Shown here one piece after another: positions 43,371-51,905 of a stretch of DNA of 64,000 nucleotides (the stretch's first letter is position 1; each line of letters begins with the position of its first letter). The position numbers were made by a program, and so were the translations under genes. Source of the DNA: Sphingomonas_L flavalba_A (GTDB lineage: Bacteria > Pseudomonadota > Alphaproteobacteria > Sphingomonadales > Sphingomonadaceae); the NCBI RefSeq assembly GCF_047553045.1, contig NZ_CP180208.1, forward strand, positions 620,001 to 684,000. The letters run 5' to 3'. A model generated the notes under the pieces. It did no database searches. It was not told the DNA's origin and saw only the letters and a list, made by a program, of their open reading frames with translations.

Positions 43371-46079
43371 TCAGTCGATGCGGATCAGGCCGCGCTGGAT
43401 AGCGGCCGAAACCGCCGCCGAGCGCGAATGGGCGCCAAGCTTCTCGTAGACCCGCTTCAGGTGGAACTTCACCGTGTTTTCCGACAGGTCAAGCTGGCGG
43501 CCGATGTCCTTGTTGGAGCGGCCGACACACAGCTGGCCGAGCACCGCCAGTTCGCGGCCGGACAGCGATTCACCGGTGGGCGGCGGCCGGGACGGCAGCG
43601 CCTGTCGCAGGCGGCGGGCATAGGCGCGCGCGCGATCGGGCAGGGCGGTGGCGCCGCCGCGCAGCGCCGCGTTGAGCAGCGGGTCGATCTCCACCGCCAC
43701 GCCGGTGACGACACGCGGCACGTCGTGGGTGGCGGCGTAATCGAGGGCGGCGGCGATCGACGCCAGCATCGCCGGGGTCTCGCCGCGCAGCCGCGCCGCG
43801 CAGGCGAGCAGCGTGTCGATCCGGGCGACGTCGAGCGCGCGCTGCTGGCGCTCGGCGGTGGCGCGCAGCGGACGGAGCACCTGCAACGCCCGCGCCGCCT
43901 GACCGGTGCGCAGGTGAAGCTGGGCGACGGCGAGGCCGGCGGCGGTGCGGATGCGCCATTCGCTCGGCTGGTCCGGCCCGCGGGCGAGCGCATCGAAACC
44001 GCGGTCGGCGGCGAGGCGGGCGGCCCCTTCGACATCGCCGCGGGCGACCAGCGTTTCCAGCCGCCAGGCATCGGCGAGCGCGTCGAGCTGCGGCAGGCCG
44101 CGCCCGCGCGCCATGGCCTTGACCCGGTCGAACAGCGTGTCGAGCGCGGCGGCGTCACCCCGGCCGGCGGCGAGAAAGACGGCAGTGAAGCAGGCGACGG
44201 TCAGGATGTCGAGCCAGCTGTCGTGCGCCTCGAGCGCGTCGAGCGCCGAATCGACGCGGCGGCTGGCCTCGTCCAGCTCGTCACGCCAGTAGAGGATATG
44301 GGCGAGCAGGCTGTTGCCGACCGCCTTCAGTGCGCGATCCGAGCCGTAATTCTCCTCCGCCGTGACCAGCGCGGCGCGGAACGATGCCTCCGCCGCCTCG
44401 ATCGCGCCGCGATAGAAATGGCTCTGGGCGAGGTGGAACTGGCAATAGGTGGCGCCAAGCGCGGAGCCGGCGGTTTCCATCGCCCGGATGCCGGCGGCGC
44501 TGGCGCGCTCTGCCAGCGCGAAATCGCCCGAGCCGAGCGCGCCGACCGCCACCGTCGCCTGCAGTGTCGCCCGGCCGAGATGGTCGGCCGGGGCGAGCCG
44601 GGCGATGCGCGCGTCGAGCGCCGGCATCCATGCCGGATCGTGCACTTCGTCGGCATAGGTGCGCAGCAGCGCGCCGAGGATCGCGTCGTCGCGATGCTCC
44701 TCCGCGCCACCGGCGAGCCGCCGCGCGCGGTCGATGCAGCGCCGGGCTTCGTCCACCTCGCCATATTTCAGGCGAAGATAGCCGTGGACGCGCAGCAATG
44801 CCGGTTCGCATTCGATCGCCGCCGGGTCGAACAGCGCCATCAGCCCGCGCGCGAAGCCGACGCCTTGATGCAGCACGATTTCCCAGCCGCCGGCCTGATT
44901 CACCAGCGCGACCGCCCCGGCGAGGTCCCCGGCGCGCTGGGCATGCTTCACCGCCTGCAGCACGTCGCCGTCGGCGGCGAAGCGGGTGGCGGCGCGGCGG
45001 TGCAGCCGGGTGGCGCGGGCCGGGTCGCGCTGCAACTGTTCGCGCAGGAAATCGGCGAACAGATGATGGTAGCGGAACCAGCGCCGCCCGGCGTCGAGCG
45101 GGATCAGCAGCGCGTCGAACCGGCCGAGCCGGGCCAGCGCCTGCCGGCTGTCGTCGCGCTCGCGCACCGCATCGGCCGCTTCGGCGTCGAAGCTGTCGAG
45201 GATCGAGGTTTCGACGAGAAAATCCTGAAGCTCCGGTTCGAGGTCGCCGAGCACCTGTTCGAGCAGGTAGCGGCCGATCGCGTCGGTGCGGCCGCTGAAC
45301 GCGCCGATTTCTCCGCCGCGGGCGGGGTCGCGGTCGATCCACAGCTTGGCGAGTTGCAGGGCGACGGCCCAGCCTTCTGTACGGGCGTGGATGCGGGCGA
45401 GGTCGTCGCCGTCCAGCCGGCCTTCGAAGATCGTCGCCGCTTCCGCCACGGTCAGTGCCAGCATGGATGCATCGACGGTGGCGACCAGCCCCTGCGCCTC
45501 CAGATCGGCGACGCGCAGGTCGGGCCAGTCGCGGGTGCTGATGACGACGTGCAGCCCGGTCGGCACGGCGCGGACCAGATAATTGACCGCGCTGTCGACC
45601 TCCGCCGAGCGGACGCGGTGATAATCGTCGAGGATGACGATGACCGCCGCCGGCTCCCGCTCGATCGCGTCGCGCAGCGCGTCGCGGCGATAGGCCGCCT
45701 CGCTGAACGACGGTGCCTGGCTGGTCGCCGCCGGATCGACCGCGATCCCCGCCGCCTGAAAGGCGAGGGCGAGATTGGCGAGGAAGCGGGTGATTTCCCC
45801 GTCATCTTCGTCGAGGCTGAGCCAGGCGACCTTGATCCCGCTGCGCGCGCGCAGCCGTTCGAACCACTGGCCGAGCAGTGTCGTCTTGCCGAATCCGGCG
45901 GGGGACCGGGCGATGGTGATCAGCGCGCTGAGCGATGTGTCGAGCTGACCGAGCAATGCCTCGCGCACCGAGGCGACGATCCGCTGCCGGGGCGGGCGCG
46001 TCTTGCCGACCAGCATCGCGGGCGCCGCCGACGGCGGCGCCGTGTCCGACCCGATCGTTCTGGTCCCTGCTTTTTTCAT
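43371..46079 (-). CDS. MalT-like (LAL) LuxR-family transcriptional activator
   Basis: This 902-residue protein has a P-loop at residues 59-68 (SPAGFGKTTL), a Walker-B-like VIVILDDYHRV near residue 140, a long region of helical TPR-like repeats rich in alanine and arginine, and a C-terminal LuxR helix-turn-helix (LSGRELAVLGQLCVGRSNKDIGRQL then SENTVKFHLKRVYEKLG). This is the layout of large ATP-binding, inducer-responsive activators such as MalT. It lies directly upstream of the hydantoinase-avidin set in the same direction and probably switches it on in response to the substrate. Confidence 0.93.
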   Translation of the reverse strand: MKKAGTRTIGSDTAPPSAAPAMLVGKTRPPRQRIVASVREALLGQLDTSLSALITIARSPAGFGKTTLLGQWFERLRARSGIKVAWLSLDEDDGEITRFLANLALAFQAAGIAVDPAATSQAPSFSEAAYRRDALRDAIEREPAAVIVILDDYHRVRSAEVDSAVNYLVRAVPTGLHVVISTRDWPDLRVADLEAQGLVATVDASMLALTVAEAATIFEGRLDGDDLARIHARTEGWAVALQLAKLWIDRDPARGGEIGAFSGRTDAIGRYLLEQVLGDLEPELQDFLVETSILDSFDAEAADAVRERDDSRQALARLGRFDALLIPLDAGRRWFRYHHLFADFLREQLQRDPARATRLHRRAATRFAADGDVLQAVKHAQRAGDLAGAVALVNQAGGWEIVLHQGVGFARGLMALFDPAAIECEPALLRVHGYLRLKYGEVDEARRCIDRARRLAGGAEEHRDDAILGALLRTYADEVHDPAWMPALDARIARLAPADHLGRATLQATVAVGALGSGDFALAERASAAGIRAMETAGSALGATYCQFHLAQSHFYRGAIEAAEASFRAALVTAEENYGSDRALKAVGNSLLAHILYWRDELDEASRRVDSALDALEAHDSWLDILTVACFTAVFLAAGRGDAAALDTLFDRVKAMARGRGLPQLDALADAWRLETLVARGDVEGAARLAADRGFDALARGPDQPSEWRIRTAAGLAVAQLHLRTGQAARALQVLRPLRATAERQQRALDVARIDTLLACAARLRGETPAMLASIAAALDYAATHDVPRVVTGVAVEIDPLLNAALRGGATALPDRARAYARRLRQALPSRPPPTGESLSGRELAVLGQLCVGRSNKDIGRQLDLSENTVKFHLKRVYEKLGAHSRSAAVSAAIQRGLIRID

Positions 46080-46127
46080 CCTGCCCCACCCGACGCTAAC
46101 CCGATCGCGGCCGGAGGGAAAGATGCG

Positions 46128-47063
46128 TCATGCGACGGCCGGCGGCCCGAATTCCTTCACCTGCTCGGCGATCCAGAGCTTGAACGCCTGAATCTTCGGC
46201 AGGTTGGCCATGCGTTCCTGGCACAGCAGGTAATACCCATGTTCGGCCGGGACATAGGCGTCGAACGGGCGGATCAGCGCGCCGCTGGCAAGATAGTCAT
46301 GGGTCAGCACGCTGCGGCCGAGGGCGATGCCAAGCCCGGCGGCGGCGGCCTGGAGCGCCATGTGCGAGTGGCTGAATGCCGGGCCGTGCGGCGGTGAGAT
46401 ATGGTCGGCGCCGACCGCGCGCAGCCAGCTGGCCCACGACATCTGCATGTCGTCGTGGATCAGCGCATGATCGCCAAGGTCGGTCAGTTCGCGCAGCCCG
46501 CCGACGGCGTAACCGGGGCTGCACACCGGAAAAACCTGTTCGTCGAACAGTTTCAGTACCCTGAGGCCCGGCCATTTCGCCCGGCCATAGCGGATGCGCA
46601 GGTCGACCCAGTGCGGCCCTTCCTCCCCCACGACGCGGCCCTGATCGTCGATCTGGTTCTGCGAGGTCAGCCGGATCGTCAGTTCGGGATGGCGTTCGGC
46701 GAAGGAGCCGAGCCGGCCGATCAGCCAGTTGACCGCGAAGGATTCCGGCACGGAGATGCACAGCGATTCCTCCGTCGTCTTGCCGCGCACCATCTGGGTG
46801 ACCGAATGCAGTTCGTTCAGCATCGCGCGGACGAAGGCGAGGTAGGTTTCCCCCTTCTGGGTCAGCCGCACCTCGCGCTTGTGGCGTTCGAACAGCGGGA
46901 AGCCGAACCATTCCTCCAGCGAGCGCACCTGATGGCTGACCGCGCCCTGGGTGACCGACAATTCGTCGGCGGCGCGGGTGAAGTTGCCGTGGCGCGCCGC
47001 CGCTTCGAACGCGCGCACCGCGTTCAGGGGAGGGAGCCTGCGCGGCGAGTGGGGTGGAACCAT
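46128..47063 (-). CDS. LysR-family transcriptional regulator (GcvA-like)
   Basis: From the ATG at 47063 the product has 311 residues; a GTG at 47111 would add 16, and neither has a strong ribosome-binding site. The N-terminal winged helix-turn-helix is clear (LPPLNAVRAFEAAARHGNFTRAADEL, then VTQGAVSHQVRSLEEWFGFPLFERH), followed by a periplasmic-binding-protein-like effector domain with SVPESFAVNWLIGRLGSF. It is divergent from the flavoprotein operon at 47306 and 48 bases upstream of the LuxR-type gene, so it could control both sides. GcvA-like members often sense amino acids or related amines. Confidence 0.9.
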   Translation of the reverse strand: MVPPHSPRRLPPLNAVRAFEAAARHGNFTRAADELSVTQGAVSHQVRSLEEWFGFPLFERHKREVRLTQKGETYLAFVRAMLNELHSVTQMVRGKTTEESLCISVPESFAVNWLIGRLGSFAERHPELTIRLTSQNQIDDQGRVVGEEGPHWVDLRIRYGRAKWPGLRVLKLFDEQVFPVCSPGYAVGGLRELTDLGDHALIHDDMQMSWASWLRAVGADHISPPHGPAFSHSHMALQAAAAGLGIALGRSVLTHDYLASGALIRPFDAYVPAEHGYYLLCQERMANLPKIQAFKLWIAEQVKEFGPPAVA

Positions 47064-47166
47064 ACCGGATACCGTTTTGCCAAAGGAGCTGCGCGCGACC
47101 GTGGCGCGCACGCCATTTTGTCACGGCTTCCCCCCCGGCCGTCAAGCGCGGCGGCGGATCGATGAA

Positions 47167-47178
47167 GTCATCCATGAC
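47167..47178. promoter_or_regulatory. Small palindrome in the LysR / flavoprotein divergent spacer
   Basis: GTCATCCATGAC has 5-base arms around a CC centre and lies about midway between the LysR start and the divergent oxidoreductase start, where a LysR-type regulator usually binds. It is short and could be chance. Confidence 0.3.
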
Positions 47179-47215
47179 GACCATGAAAAACATTGGTTTG
47201 ACCTGGCCCGCCTGT

Positions 47216-47236
47216 TCCCCGCACCTCCTGCGGGGA
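47216..47236 (+). promoter_or_regulatory. Hairpin in the leader of the flavoprotein operon
   Basis: A perfect 8-bp inverted repeat (TCCCCGCA, 5-base loop, TGCGGGGA) lies 70 bases upstream of the oxidoreductase ATG. If transcription starts upstream of it, it could act as a leader structure. No T-run follows, so a terminator is unlikely. Confidence 0.3.
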
Positions 47237-47305
47237 CGGAAGCGGGAAAGGGCGGTGGCCCGTCCCGGCCGGAAAACAGAAGCGTTGGGATTGAGGCGTT
47301 CGGCA

Positions 47306-48859
47306 ATGTCTTGTGATGCGGATATCATCGTCATCGGCGGCGGCCATAACGGGCTGGCCTGTGCCGCGCAGCTGGCGCGCGCCGGCCTGTCGACGATCGT
47401 CGTCGAGGCCAATGACTGGATCGGCGGGGCGACCGGCACCCACGAGGTGACCCTGCCCGGTTTCAAGCACGACCTGTACGGGTCCAGCCATGTCTGGATT
47501 CACGCCAACCCCTATTTCCGCGAGCTGCTTCCGGAGCTGGCTGAATTCGGGCTGGACTATATCTGGGCCGACGATGCGATCACCGGCCACCCGACCGCCA
47601 ACGGCCCCGGCATCATCGTCTACCGCGACGTCGAGCGGACCTGCGAGAGCATCGCCCGCTATTCCGCCGCCGACGCGCAGCGTTACCGCGAGATCTACGA
47701 CGGCTTCATCGAGATCCGCGACGGCTTCGTGAAGGGCATGTTCTCTCCGCCCGCGCCGCCGAGCTACCTGCCGAGCGCGATGGAGAACAGCAGCGAAGGG
47801 CTGCGGATGCTACGCGACTACAACCTGAGCGCGCGGGCCTTCGTCGAGGAGAATTTCGAGCACCCAGAGGTACGCAACGTCATCCTCGGCTGGGCGCTGG
47901 CGCCGCAGATCACCCCGGACCAGGAGGCGGTCGGCCAGACATTCTACATCATGATCCCCGGCCTGCACGAATACGGTCAGGCGATTCCGCGCGGCGGCAG
48001 CCAGATGCTGTCGGAAGCGCTGGCCGGTTATGTCCGGGCGCATGGCGGGCAGGTGCTGACCGGCACCGGCGCCGACGCGATTTTGGTCGAGGACGGCACG
48101 GCGCGCGGCGTCCGCCTGACCGATGGCCGCGAACTGCGCGCCGCAAAAGCGGTGGTCAGCTCGCTCGATCCCAAGCAGACTTTCCTGAAGCTGATCGACC
48201 GCGCCTATCTGGACGAAGCCACGGTGCGCAATGCCGAAGCCTTCTCGTTCGGCGCGATCGGCGTGTTCCGCGCCCATTACGCGGTCAACGAACCGCCGCG
48301 TTTCCTGAACGGCGAGGAGATGAGCGCGACGGCGTTCCAGCGCATTTTCCATTCGGTCGCGGAAACCTGTGACCATTATGCCGACATCGCACTGGGCGTG
48401 CCGCCGAAGAACCCGTTCATCTGGACCGCCTGCTGGACGTTGCAGGACCCGTCGCGGGCGCCGGAGGGCAAGCATACGCTGATCATCGACACCTTCGTGC
48501 CGAACCGGCTGGCGGATGGCCGGTCGTGGGACGCGGTGAAGGACGAATACGCGGCGCTGCTGCTCAAGCGGTTGCGCGACTACACCGACAATATGGGCGA
48601 CGAGAATATCCTCGCCAGCTATGTCGACACCCCGCTCAGCATCGAGCGGGCCAATGCCTGCCTGATCGGCGGCGCCAGCACCGGCGGCGAGCGAACCCTG
48701 TCGCAGACCGGCTATTTCCGGCCGGTGCCGGGGTATTCGCAATATCGCGGGCCGGTACCCGGCCTCTACCTGACCGGCGCGTCCTGCCACCCCGGCGGCG
48801 GCATCACCGCGATGGGGATGGTGACCGCCAACGAGATACTCGACGACCTCGACCAATAA
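47306..48859 (+). CDS. FAD-dependent oxidoreductase, phytoene-desaturase-like (copy 1)
   Basis: The 517-residue product starts at the ATG at 47306 and opens with an FAD-binding Rossmann fold (IIVIGGGHNGLACAAQLARAGLSTIVVEAND, residues 7-38), then GSSHVWIHANPYFREL. A second nucleotide-contact region lies near LPSLDP-like VVSSLDPKQTFLKLID, and the C-terminal FAD motif is GLYLTGASCHPGGGITAMG. It resembles the phytoene desaturase/amine oxidase superfamily. It is soluble with no signal peptide. It is closely related to the protein encoded at 58959-60521, so both probably act on similar substrates. It heads a plus-strand operon with the nitrilase-like gene. Confidence 0.88.
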   Translation: MSCDADIIVIGGGHNGLACAAQLARAGLSTIVVEANDWIGGATGTHEVTLPGFKHDLYGSSHVWIHANPYFRELLPELAEFGLDYIWADDAITGHPTANGPGIIVYRDVERTCESIARYSAADAQRYREIYDGFIEIRDGFVKGMFSPPAPPSYLPSAMENSSEGLRMLRDYNLSARAFVEENFEHPEVRNVILGWALAPQITPDQEAVGQTFYIMIPGLHEYGQAIPRGGSQMLSEALAGYVRAHGGQVLTGTGADAILVEDGTARGVRLTDGRELRAAKAVVSSLDPKQTFLKLIDRAYLDEATVRNAEAFSFGAIGVFRAHYAVNEPPRFLNGEEMSATAFQRIFHSVAETCDHYADIALGVPPKNPFIWTACWTLQDPSRAPEGKHTLIIDTFVPNRLADGRSWDAVKDEYAALLLKRLRDYTDNMGDENILASYVDTPLSIERANACLIGGASTGGERTLSQTGYFRPVPGYSQYRGPVPGLYLTGASCHPGGGITAMGMVTANEILDDLDQ

Positions 48860-48913
48860 CCGGCCGCGCGCCCGCGCGCGCCGCAAACGCCACCAGATGA
48901 CGCAGAGGATAAA

Positions 48914-50068
48914 ATGACGGGCAAGATCAAGAAATATACCGGGCTGGTGATCCAGCCGCATGTGAAGGTGGCGGAAACGCGCGACGAGATCATGATCAAC
49001 CTCGATCGCGTCTGCAAGATGATCGATTTCGGCGTCGGCTATAACTGGGAATTGCCGGCGAAACTGGTCGTGCTGCCCGAATATTTCCTGCAGGGGGTGA
49101 CGACGCCGGGCAAGGGCGAGCACGGCCTGGAAGAGTTCATGAAAAAGGCGATCACGATCCCCGGACCGGAGATCGAGATCCTCGCCAGGAAGGCGAAGCA
49201 GTACGGCATCTATATTTCCGGCGGCGGCGTCGTCGAACAGCTGCCCGAATTCCCCGATCGCTGGTTCAATGCCGCCTTCATCATCGGCCCCGATGGCGAT
49301 GTGATCCTGAAATACCATAAGTGGCACGTGCCGGCGTTCATCGGCCTTGGCACCAGCCCGCACGACATGATCGACGAATATGCCAAGCATTATGGCGGCG
49401 ACCTGAAGAGCCGTTTCCCGGTCGTCGATACCGAGATTGGTAAGCTGGGCACGATGACCTGCCACGACGGCGCGACGCCGGAGATTGCCCGTGCGCTGGG
49501 CTTCAACGGCGCCGAGGTAATCTGCCACCCGACCGCCCAGCAGGAGTTCGAGGGGGTCAGCGAGCCGTGGGATTTCTGGACTTTCACCCGGCGGGCGCGG
49601 GCGCACGACAATATGTGCTACATCCTCGGCTCGAACTGGGGGTCGGTCGAATATGACTATTATCCCCACGCGTTCTGCGCCGGCAATTCGTTCATCATCG
49701 ACTATATCGGCAACCTGGTCCGCCGCGCGCCTTACCCGGCGGAGCAGGTGATTGGCGCGCCGATCGACATCGAGGCGCTGCGCGAACACCGGTCGCGCAT
49801 CTCGCACAACACCTGGGTCGACGTGCGCGCCGAGATTTTCAAGGAAATGTACGAGGCGCCGATCTACCCGGCCAACCTGTTCCCGGTCGGGCGGCCGCCG
49901 CGCAGCCTGACCGAGAAGATCAATGGTGCGAAGGCGGCGCTGAAGACGCTGTACGAGCGCGGCACCTTTACCCCGCCGCACGGGTTGAGCGTTGCCGACA
50001 TGGCCGACGAACTCGACCGGCGGGTCGACCACGCCCACAGCATCGGCACGCTGCGGAAGATCGATTGA
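48914..50068 (+). CDS. Nitrilase-superfamily amidase / carbon-nitrogen hydrolase
   Basis: This 384-residue cytoplasmic enzyme has the Glu-Lys-Cys catalytic triad: E56 in LVVLPEYFLQ, K136 in LKYHKWHVP and C183 in GTMTCHDGATPE. Further conserved pieces are FNAAFIIGPDGDV and ARAHDNMCYILGSNWG. The family hydrolyses amides, nitriles or N-carbamoyl compounds. With hydantoinase genes next door, an N-carbamoyl-amino-acid or ureide amidohydrolase is an attractive reading but is not shown by sequence. It begins 54 bases after the oxidoreductase gene. Confidence 0.9.
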   Translation: MTGKIKKYTGLVIQPHVKVAETRDEIMINLDRVCKMIDFGVGYNWELPAKLVVLPEYFLQGVTTPGKGEHGLEEFMKKAITIPGPEIEILARKAKQYGIYISGGGVVEQLPEFPDRWFNAAFIIGPDGDVILKYHKWHVPAFIGLGTSPHDMIDEYAKHYGGDLKSRFPVVDTEIGKLGTMTCHDGATPEIARALGFNGAEVICHPTAQQEFEGVSEPWDFWTFTRRARAHDNMCYILGSNWGSVEYDYYPHAFCAGNSFIIDYIGNLVRRAPYPAEQVIGAPIDIEALREHRSRISHNTWVDVRAEIFKEMYEAPIYPANLFPVGRPPRSLTEKINGAKAALKTLYERGTFTPPHGLSVADMADELDRRVDHAHSIGTLRKID

Positions 50069-50132
50069 GGCAAGGGGCGCGCGGCCCTGGCGACCGGCCG
50101 CGCGGTCCCGCCACCGGGCAGGAGGGGCGGTG

Positions 50133-50393
50133 ATGAAGGTAGTGAGCAAGCTGGTCGAGCTGGATTTCGAGATCAGCCGGATCGAAAGGACCGCCAACGG
50201 CATCGTCATCCTGAACGATCCGGGCAAGGCGATGGCGACCAAGGTGCATGTGTCGGCGGAGGACGCCGTTTCCATCGCACGGGTCGTCCTGACCAGCCCG
50301 GCGGCGCTGTTCTTCATGGTCAGTTTTCCGTTTAGCGTGCTCCGCCGCAAGCTGGGCGGCGGGAAGAAGACGCCCCCGGCGAAGAAACGTTGA
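50133..50393 (+). CDS. Small conserved-looking protein of unknown function
   Basis: This 86-residue reading frame starts at an ATG 5 bases after an AGGAGGGGC ribosome-binding site. It contains strand-like VSKLVELDFEISRIERTANG, a possible acidic helix with VSAEDAVSIARVVL, one hydrophobic segment at about residues 57-71 (AALFFMVSFPFSVL) and a lysine-rich tail. I do not recognise a family. Its stop overlaps a possible TTG start of the next dehydrogenase gene, and its place inside the operon with a strong ribosome-binding site supports that it is real. It may be a small membrane-associated partner of the neighbouring enzymes. Confidence 0.7.
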   Translation: MKVVSKLVELDFEISRIERTANGIVILNDPGKAMATKVHVSAEDAVSIARVVLTSPAALFFMVSFPFSVLRRKLGGGKKTPPAKKR

Positions 50394-50413
50394 GTGGACG
50401 GGAAAGTGCGACG

Positions 50414-51886
50414 ATGACCGACAGGGTGAACGCCTTTCTGGCCCGGACGCGGCCGATGCTGATCGGCGGCGAATGGGTGGGCGCGGCCGGTGGCGACACG
50501 ATCGACGTGCTCGACCCGGCGACGGCGGAGCGGATCGCGACGATCGCCGCCGCTGGCCCGGCCGAGATCGACGCCGCCGTTGCTGCCGCCGCCGCCGCCT
50601 TTGCCGCGGCCGAGTGGCGCGGGCTGCCCCCGCACCGACGCGCCGCCGTGCTGTGGCGGATCGCCGACCTGCTGGAGGCGCATGCCGAGGATCTGGCGCT
50701 GCTCAACACGCTGGAAAACGGCAAGCCGCTCCATGCTTCGCGCGGCGGCGATGTGCCGGCGGCGGCCAGGACCTTCCGCCATTATGCCGGGCTGTGCACC
50801 GCGCTTGCCGGCGAGGCGCCGGTTCTGTCGGCCGACCCGGCCAATTTCCATGTCTACACCCGGCGCGAGCCGATTGGTGTCGTCGGCCAGATCACGCCGT
50901 GGAACGGGCCGATCGTCGCGTTGTCGTGGAAGCTGGCGCCGGCGCTGGCCGCCGGTTGCGCGATCGTGTTCAAGCCGGCGGAGGAAACGCCGCTGACCGC
51001 GCTCTATATCGGCGAACTGCTGCTGGAGGCGGGGGTGCCGCCGGGGGTGGTCAACATCGTCCCCGGTCATGGCCACACGGCGGGCGCGGCGCTGTGCGCG
51101 CATGACGGCGTCCGCAAGATCGCCTTCACCGGATCGACCGAGGTTGGCAAGCGGATCGTCGCCGCGGCGGCCGGAAACCTGAAGAAGGTATCGCTGGAAC
51201 TGGGCGGCAAGTCGCCGCTGATCATCTTCGCCGACGCCGATCTCGATCGTGCGATTCCGGCGGCGGCCAACGCCATTTTCTTCAACGCCGGGCAAGTGTG
51301 CATCGCCGGATCGCGCCTCTATGTCGAGGCGCCGGTCTACGACCAGGTGGTCGCCGGCATCGCCCGCATCGCCGATGGGATGAAGGTCGGCCCCGGTTTG
51401 GCGGCCGACACGGCGATGGGGCCGGTGGTGTCCGAAAAGCAGATGGAGCGCGTGCTCGGCTATATCGCGCGCGGGCGCGACGAGGGCGCGCGCGTGGCGG
51501 CCGGCGGCGCGCGGCAGGGGGACAGGGGCTATTTCGTCCGCCCGACGGTGCTGACCGACGTACGGCGCGGGATGAGCGTGGTGGACGAGGAGATTTTCGG
51601 TCCTGTCCTGTGCGCGATGAAGTTCGACGCGGCGGAAGAGGTGGTGGAGAAGGCAAACGACACCGAATACGGGCTGGCGGCCAGCATCTGGACCCGCGAC
51701 ATCGGCCGCGCCCACAAGACGGCGGCCCAGGTCGAGGCCGGGCTGGTGTGGATCAACTGCCATGCGGTGTCGGACCCCGGCATCGCGTTCGGCGGGTTCA
51801 AACAGTCGGGCTGGGGACAGGAAAACGGCTGGGCCGGGCTTGAACAGTATACCGAGACCAAATCCGTGATTGCGCGGCTCGACTGA
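50414..51886 (+). CDS. Aldehyde dehydrogenase (betaine/aminoaldehyde dehydrogenase-like)
   Basis: From the ATG at 50414, after a GGAAAG site, the product has 490 residues; a TTG at 50390 overlapping the previous stop is an alternative. Cofactor and active-site motifs are GQITPWNGPIVALSWKLAPAL, FTGSTEVGKRI, the general-base glutamate in SLELGGKSPLIIF and the catalytic cysteine in FNAGQVCIAGSR (near residue 292), with EEIFGPVLCAMKF late. It is NAD(P)+-dependent and cytoplasmic. It is probably a catabolic step on an aldehyde formed by the flavoprotein. Confidence 0.92.
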   Translation: MTDRVNAFLARTRPMLIGGEWVGAAGGDTIDVLDPATAERIATIAAAGPAEIDAAVAAAAAAFAAAEWRGLPPHRRAAVLWRIADLLEAHAEDLALLNTLENGKPLHASRGGDVPAAARTFRHYAGLCTALAGEAPVLSADPANFHVYTRREPIGVVGQITPWNGPIVALSWKLAPALAAGCAIVFKPAEETPLTALYIGELLLEAGVPPGVVNIVPGHGHTAGAALCAHDGVRKIAFTGSTEVGKRIVAAAAGNLKKVSLELGGKSPLIIFADADLDRAIPAAANAIFFNAGQVCIAGSRLYVEAPVYDQVVAGIARIADGMKVGPGLAADTAMGPVVSEKQMERVLGYIARGRDEGARVAAGGARQGDRGYFVRPTVLTDVRRGMSVVDEEIFGPVLCAMKFDAAEEVVEKANDTEYGLAASIWTRDIGRAHKTAAQVEAGLVWINCHAVSDPGIAFGGFKQSGWGQENGWAGLEQYTETKSVIARLD

Positions 51887-51905
51887 GGTGGCGGGGCAGG
51901 CGGCC

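Noticed and set aside
43341..46397. Open frame of 1018 codons on the plus strand
   Set aside because: Antisense to the LuxR-type activator, whose P-loop and helix-turn-helix are unmistakable. The plus-strand product shows only biased composition.
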